NCBI GenBank assembly: GCA_014191855.1
Contig: BJHF01000015.1
Span: forward strand, 1-64,000
Source of the DNA: Deltaproteobacteria bacterium
GTDB taxonomy: Bacteria > Myxococcota_A > UBA796 > SXON01
Direction of reading: 5' to 3'
DNA length: 64,000 nucleotides
Positions 59,807 through 64,000 of this stretch are shown here, in pieces (positions within the stretch are counted from its first letter, which is position 1; each line of letters opens with the position of its first letter). A program made the position numbers and the translations under genes. The notes beneath the pieces were generated by a model. The model saw nothing but the letters and a program-made list of their open reading frames with translations, had not been told where the DNA came from and did not search any database.

Positions 59807-60661
59807 ATGCGATCGTGCGCGATGACGATGTTGCTTGTGCTTGGCTGTTCAACCGGCGCCGAAGATTCGTCGGTCCCCGACGATTCGGGGGATAGCGGCG
59901 CTTTCGACACAAGTGACAGTGGTGGCGGCGACACCGCCGACACGGCGGACACCGGAGACGTGGTTCTTCCGGGTGATTTGCGTCTGGCGATTCCCGCGTA
60001 CGCGTACCCCGGTACCGACGCCTGGAGCGGGTTCGTTGCGGGGGCGGCCGCAACCGGCGGTTTCATCGTGATGAACCCGGCGAGCGGTCCGGGCAGCGTG
60101 ATCGACGAGGCCTACGTGAGCGCCGTGGCCGAAGCGCAGGCCCAGGGGGTGATCGTGCTCGGCTACGTGCCGACGGGGTACGGCCTGCGCGAGGCCGACG
60201 AGGTGGATGGAGACGTGAACCAGTACGCGTTCTGGTACGGCGTAGATGGCATCTTTTTCGACGAGGTCGCGGAGGACTGCCCTGCGTTCGCCCCGTGGTA
60301 TGCGGAGCGCGCCGAGGCTGCGAACGTCCTCGACGCGGACGGCGACGCCTTCCTCGCCTACAACCCGGGGGTCATCACGTGCGCGGACTACCTGGAGGCG
60401 GCCGACGTGCTCGTCGTCGCGGAGGATCAGCTTGGGTACCTGCACGACTTCGAGGCCGCGGATTGGATGGCCGCCTACGACCCCGGGCGCTTCTGGCTGC
60501 TCGCCCATGACACCGGCGCCTCGGTGCTGGGCGACACCCTCCAGTGGGTTCGCGACAACGGGATCGGATGGGTGTACCTGACGAATGACCGCATGCCGAA
60601 CCCCTGGGACGCGCTACCCTCGTATTGGGACGACGAGGTCGCGGCGGTCTCCGCCGACTGA
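59807..60661 (+). CDS. Spherulin-4-like (spherulation-specific family 4) lipoprotein
   Basis: 284 residues. The leader MRSCAMTMLLVLGCSTG has lipobox VLGC, then an acidic linker (DSSVPDDSGDSGAFDTSDSG). The catalytic-like domain, residues about 50-284, starts RLAIPAYAYPGTDAWSGFV and has FIVMNPASGPGSVIDEAYVS, VIVLGYVPTGYG and WYGVDGIFFDEVAEDCP. This is the spherulin-4/PF12138 pattern, a TIM-barrel related to glycoside hydrolases; the Asp and Glu of FFDE are the expected active-site acids. Probably a secreted glycosidase acting on amino-sugar polymers. Divergent from the Rieske gene. Confidence 0.82.
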   Translation: MRSCAMTMLLVLGCSTGAEDSSVPDDSGDSGAFDTSDSGGGDTADTADTGDVVLPGDLRLAIPAYAYPGTDAWSGFVAGAAATGGFIVMNPASGPGSVIDEAYVSAVAEAQAQGVIVLGYVPTGYGLREADEVDGDVNQYAFWYGVDGIFFDEVAEDCPAFAPWYAERAEAANVLDADGDAFLAYNPGVITCADYLEAADVLVVAEDQLGYLHDFEAADWMAAYDPGRFWLLAHDTGASVLGDTLQWVRDNGIGWVYLTNDRMPNPWDALPSYWDDEVAAVSAD

Positions 60662-60675
60662 CGCGGCGTCGCAGC

Positions 60676-62010
60676 TCAGATCGTGCGGACCTTCTTTGCC
60701 AGCTCCGGCGCCGCCGCGCGCGCCTTTACCGTCGCGTTGCGGGCGTCCACGATCCAGCGGGAGTGTTTCAGGACGAAGTCCCAATCGAAGCTGCGGTGAT
60801 CGGTGATGACCACCACCGCGTCGGCCTCGGAGAGCGTGGCCGCCGTGAGTGCAACGCTCTGGTATTGCCGCTCCTCGATGGCCAGGCGCGCGACGAAGGG
60901 GTCGTGATACGAAACGTTCGCCTGCTTCCGGGCCAGGTGGGTGATCACCTCCAACGCCGGCGACTCCCGCATGTCCGAGATGTCTGGCTTGTACGCCACG
61001 CCGAGGATCAGCACCCGGCTTCCCTTCACCGCGCGCTCGGCGTCGTTGAGCACGTCGGTGAGCACCTCCACCACGTGGTCGGGCATCTTGGAGTTGATCG
61101 CATCCGCCAGCTCCACGAACCGGGCAGTGAAGTTGTGAGCCCGTAGCTTCCAGGCCAGGTAATGCGGATCGATGGGGATGCAGTGCCCCCCGAGTCCCGG
61201 CCCGGGTTTGAATGGCATGAAGCCGAACGGCTTGGTGGAGGCCGCCTCGATCACCTCCCACACGTCCAGCCCGAGCTGTCGGCAGATGAGCGCGAACTCG
61301 TTGACAAGGGCGATGTTGACCATTCGAAAGGTGTTTTCGAGCAGCTTCACCGTCTCTGCCGTCGCCGGTGTGCTCACGCGGTGCACGTGGTCGCAGCAGC
61401 GGCGGTACAACGCTTCTGCGGCGTTGCCGCAGAGCGGCGAGCAGCCGCCGACGACCTTCGGCGTGTTGCGAATTCCGTACTTCGGATTCCCCGGATCCAC
61501 GCGCTCGGGCGAGAAGGCAACCGCCACATCCACCCCGACGGTGAGCCCCCGCTCCTCCAACATCGGCACGAGCAGCTCCTCGGTCGTGCCAGGGTAGGTG
61601 GTGCTTTCCAGTACGAACAACTGCCCTTTCCGTGCGTGGGCGCTCACCGCTTGCCCGGCGGCGACGATGTACGAGATGTCCGGATCCTTGGTCTTGCGAA
61701 GCGGCGTGGGTACGCAGATGACCACCGCGTCCGCCCGGGCGACGACCCTCGCGTCGATCCCCGCAACGAACCCCGCTTCCCGTGCTCGGGCGAGCTGCGC
61801 GTCGGAGATGTCCCCCACGTGGGAGCGCCCCTCGTTGAGCTGGGCGCACAAGCCCGCATGAACGTCCAACCCGAGCACCTCGGCGCCCGACTCGGCGAGC
61901 TCCACACACAGGGGCAAGCCGACGTACCCAAGGCCAACGACCACGATCGTTGGGCGGGGGCCGGCGAGCCGCGCGGGTAGGGAGAGAAGCTCGGCAGAAG
62001 CGGTGGACAT
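60676..62010 (-). CDS. UDP-N-acetylglucosamine 6-dehydrogenase-like NDP-sugar dehydrogenase
   Basis: 444 residues from ATG 62010. It oxidises the C6 of a UDP-sugar to the uronic acid in two NAD steps. NAD site VVVGLGYVGLPLCVELAESG; VPTPLRKTKDPDISYI; FVLESTTYPGTTEELLVP; the catalytic Cys in GPGLGGHCIPIDPHYLAWK; and AYKPDISDMRESPALEVI in the UDP domain. The closest type is WbpA/WecC-like. Supplies uronic sugars for surface polysaccharide or lipopolysaccharide. Convergent with the spherulin gene, 14 nt apart. Confidence 0.88.
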   Translation of the reverse strand: MSTASAELLSLPARLAGPRPTIVVVGLGYVGLPLCVELAESGAEVLGLDVHAGLCAQLNEGRSHVGDISDAQLARAREAGFVAGIDARVVARADAVVICVPTPLRKTKDPDISYIVAAGQAVSAHARKGQLFVLESTTYPGTTEELLVPMLEERGLTVGVDVAVAFSPERVDPGNPKYGIRNTPKVVGGCSPLCGNAAEALYRRCCDHVHRVSTPATAETVKLLENTFRMVNIALVNEFALICRQLGLDVWEVIEAASTKPFGFMPFKPGPGLGGHCIPIDPHYLAWKLRAHNFTARFVELADAINSKMPDHVVEVLTDVLNDAERAVKGSRVLILGVAYKPDISDMRESPALEVITHLARKQANVSYHDPFVARLAIEERQYQSVALTAATLSEADAVVVITDHRSFDWDFVLKHSRWIVDARNATVKARAAAPELAKKVRTI

Positions 62011-62059
62011 GCGGTCTCCGGCGGCGGGCGTCGCTAACCCACGATAGGCGCCGCGGCTC

Positions 62060-63028
62060 ATGGCATCCGCTCGACTTCCATTGGGCACGATCGTGCGGTG
62101 GGCGCTCTCCGCGGTCGCCGTCGGCTTTGCAGCGTGGCAGCTCCGCGCGGCCTGGTCGAGCACCACGATGCCGGTGTTCGTCGGCTCCTTCAGGGGGGTG
62201 ACGGCCGTGTTGTCCATCTCCACCGCTGCGCTCCTTTGCCTCGCGACGGTCTCCACGTTCGGGCTCCGCGCGTCGCGGTTGCTGCCCACCGCCTCATTCC
62301 CGAAGCTGTGGTTGTGGTGGATGCGAGTGTGGTTCCCGTCGTATTTTTATCGCTACATCCCCGGCAAGGTGATGCTCGTCGCCGAGCGGGTGCGCCTCGG
62401 AGCGCGCCTGGGCATCCCCCCAGCCACAAGCGTGCTCCTCGTGGTGTGGGAGAGCGGCTTGCTGGTCGCAGGCAGCGCTGTATTCGGTGCCGTGGGGCTC
62501 CTCATTCGGCCGCCGGATGGCGGGTTGGTATCGCCCCCGGCGGTCGTGGCCCTCGCCGCGATTTCGCTTGTGGGATGCCTCGCGTTCCCGCTCGTTCTGC
62601 GCACGATGGTCCGCTGGTTTCCGGCCTTGGGGGCGCGGATCCCGGGCCTTGCGCTTGAGGTGCCGGCCGCTGCCCAGCTCGGCTTGATCCTCGGGAACGC
62701 GGGGTGCTGGTGCCTGCTCGGCGTTTCGTTCGCGCTCACCGCCCGCCTGTTCGAAGGCGGAGGCGACGTCGATGTGGCATCACTCGTGATCTGGTTCGTG
62801 GGATCCTACGTTGTCGGCCAGGTTTCGAGCGTTACCCCGGCGGGGATCGGCGTACGGGAGGCGGTGCTGGTCGCTGGCCTCGCGGGCATCGCGCCCGCAC
62901 CGTTGGTGCTGGCGTGGGCGATCGCCAACCGACTCGTGTTGGCCGCTGTCGAGGGCACGTTGTTGCTCGGCAGCCTCGCCCTCCCCTTTCCGCAATCTCC
63001 GCCGGACGGGGAAGAAGCCACACGTTAG
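62060..63028 (+). CDS. UPF0104 / flippase-like membrane protein
   Basis: 322 residues, ATG start, about eight transmembrane helices (IVRWALSAVAVGFAAWQL, VTAVLSISTAALLCLATV, VVALAAISLVGCLAFPLV and others). The FPSYFYRYIPGKVMLVAERV stretch and the C-terminal SSVTPAGIGVREAVLVAGLA match the lysylphosphatidylglycerol-synthetase-type flippase/UPF0104 fold. Such proteins move or modify lipid-linked sugars at the inner membrane. Divergent from the dehydrogenase by 49 nt and followed by the GT2 gene. Confidence 0.82.
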   Translation: MASARLPLGTIVRWALSAVAVGFAAWQLRAAWSSTTMPVFVGSFRGVTAVLSISTAALLCLATVSTFGLRASRLLPTASFPKLWLWWMRVWFPSYFYRYIPGKVMLVAERVRLGARLGIPPATSVLLVVWESGLLVAGSAVFGAVGLLIRPPDGGLVSPPAVVALAAISLVGCLAFPLVLRTMVRWFPALGARIPGLALEVPAAAQLGLILGNAGCWCLLGVSFALTARLFEGGGDVDVASLVIWFVGSYVVGQVSSVTPAGIGVREAVLVAGLAGIAPAPLVLAWAIANRLVLAAVEGTLLLGSLALPFPQSPPDGEEATR

Positions 63029-63051
63029 GCGCCGGCCTCCCCCGCGAGCTC

Positions 63052-64000
63052 ATGGACTACGACGAACCCCGTGCGCTCCGGCTGCTTGTGATGATGCCGG
63101 CGCTCAATGAAGCGGCAACGCTGGCAGGCGTGATCGCCCGAATCCCAAAGTCGTTCGAGGGGATAGCGGAGATCCGCGTGCTCGTCGTCGACGATGGATC
63201 CACGGACGACACGGTGGCGATTGCCCGGGCGGCGGGAGCAAGGGTGATCAGCCACGGTCGCAACCTCGGCGTTGGGATCGCCCTGCAAACCGGGCTCGCG
63301 GAGGCGCTGCGGCTGGGCGTGGACGTGGCGGTGAACATCGACTCCGATGGACAATTCGCCCCGGAAGACATCGCGAAGATCATTGTGCCAGTCGTGGAAG
63401 GGCAAGCCGATTTCGTCACCGCCTCCCGGTTCCTCGACCCTGCGCTCGTGCCCGAAATGCCGGGCGTGAAGAAGCTCGGGAACTGGGGGATGGCGCGGAT
63501 CATCAGCGGCCTCATCGGCCAGCGTTTCGAAGATGTGAGCTGCGGCTTCCGCTGCTACGGCCGGGAAGCGCTGCTTCGACTGGTGCTCCTGGGTCGCTTC
63601 ACCTACACCCAGGAGAGCTTCCTCGTGCTCTCGCAAAAAGGCCTTCGGATGCAGGAGATGCCGATGAAGGTGAGGGGAGTGCGCGAGTTCGGCAAAAGCC
63701 GCATCGCGAGCAACCTCTTCAACTACGCCTGGCGCACCCTCGGCATCATCTTCGGCTTCATTCGAGACTATTCGCCGGCGCTGCTGTTCAACAACCTCAC
63801 CGGTGCCCTCGCCCTGAGCTCGCTCGGATTCGGCGGCTTCTTCGTGTGGCATCGGCTGACGTCGGGCGCGTTCACCCCGCACATCTGGGCGGGGTTCGTG
63901 GCGGCGTTCCTGTTTGGTCTCGCGATCCTGGTGTTCAGTCTGGGTCAGGTGGCGCAGATGATCGCCCGGCTCCGCAGCGTGCAGGAGCAACAACTCTATC
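63052..64000 (+). CDS. GT2 glycosyltransferase (partial, runs off the right edge)
   Basis: At least 316 residues, no stop before the window end. The N-terminal domain is a DPM1/DolP-type GT2: LLVMMPALNEAATLAGVIAR, VLVVDDGSTDDTVAIARAAG, and the DSD metal site in VAVNIDSDGQFAPEDIAKII. SCGFRCYGREALLRLVL marks the acceptor side. From about residue 240 there are hydrophobic segments (LLFNNLTGALALSSLGFGGF, then FVAAFLFGLAILVFSLGQ), so it is a membrane-linked transferase moving a sugar from an NDP-sugar to a lipid carrier. It starts 23 nt after the flippase-like gene. Confidence 0.88.
   Translation, partial: MDYDEPRALRLLVMMPALNEAATLAGVIARIPKSFEGIAEIRVLVVDDGSTDDTVAIARAAGARVISHGRNLGVGIALQTGLAEALRLGVDVAVNIDSDGQFAPEDIAKIIVPVVEGQADFVTASRFLDPALVPEMPGVKKLGNWGMARIISGLIGQRFEDVSCGFRCYGREALLRLVLLGRFTYTQESFLVLSQKGLRMQEMPMKVRGVREFGKSRIASNLFNYAWRTLGIIFGFIRDYSPALLFNNLTGALALSSLGFGGFFVWHRLTSGAFTPHIWAGFVAAFLFGLAILVFSLGQVAQMIARLRSVQEQQLY

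Overview
The window is high-GC, densely packed bacterial DNA, about 70 protein genes plus one tRNA. The style points to a deltaproteobacterial, Myxococcota-like lineage. It has many very short lipoprotein leaders followed by Asp/Thr/Ser-rich linkers, a DUF2330 gene, a complete alternative complex III (Act) operon, and many genes joined by 4-base ATGA/GTGA overlaps. The lineage is inferred from gene content; no rRNA is present.

Layout. 1-0.6 kb: probable IS21-type remnant and two kinds of dispersed repeat. 0.6-7.1 kb: acetyltransferase, tRNA-dihydrouridine synthase, a standalone PPC decarboxylase (coaC) in an operon with a hydrolase lipoprotein, and purC. 7.2-8.5 kb: two toxin-antitoxin modules tail to tail (ccdAB; phd/vapC), each with a readable promoter/operator. 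8.6-16.5 kb: acs, and upstream a tightly coupled operon with an HscC-type Hsp70 and a membrane-anchored degenerate J-like protein. 16.5-28.2 kb: secreted and lipoprotein genes, including a DUF2330 gene cut by an in-frame TAG, an FAD lipoprotein, a DUF2325-like fusion and three coupled surface lipoproteins. 28.3-32.5 kb: serA, SprT-like/DUF2786 protein, ATP-grasp and GHMP kinase in one operon. 34.0-37.8 kb: an ECF sigma factor with a C-terminal membrane segment, a membrane DUF4384-like protein, a secreted caspase fused to a probable outer-membrane barrel, and a lipoprotein. 37.8-44.3 kb: unknown operon, DUF374 acyltransferase, Trypco1-like protein, methyltransferase, alkaline phosphatase. 44.3-53.2 kb: monohaem cytochrome c, actABCDEF and a DUF4863 gene. 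53.3-58.8 kb: small proteins, a vapC remnant beside tRNA-Leu(CAA), a pseudo-receiver protein and valS. 58.8-64 kb: Rieske oxygenase, spherulin-4-like lipoprotein, and the start of a polysaccharide/lipid-carrier locus (NDP-sugar dehydrogenase, UPF0104 flippase-like protein, partial GT2).

How parts work together: the Act complex oxidises quinol and passes electrons to its cytochromes c, the neighbouring monohaem cytochrome being a candidate carrier. The sigma/caspase cluster looks like a self-contained envelope-sensing or protease unit. The Hsp70/J-like operon looks like a specialised chaperone machine.

The two best leads are (1) the sigma factor-membrane protein-caspase/beta-barrel-lipoprotein cluster at 33968-37755 and (2) a five-copy, about 50-nt palindrome-ended repeat (495, 3438, 8795, 22055, 28203) that sits at gene 3' ends and occupies every convergent gap longer than about 35 bases.
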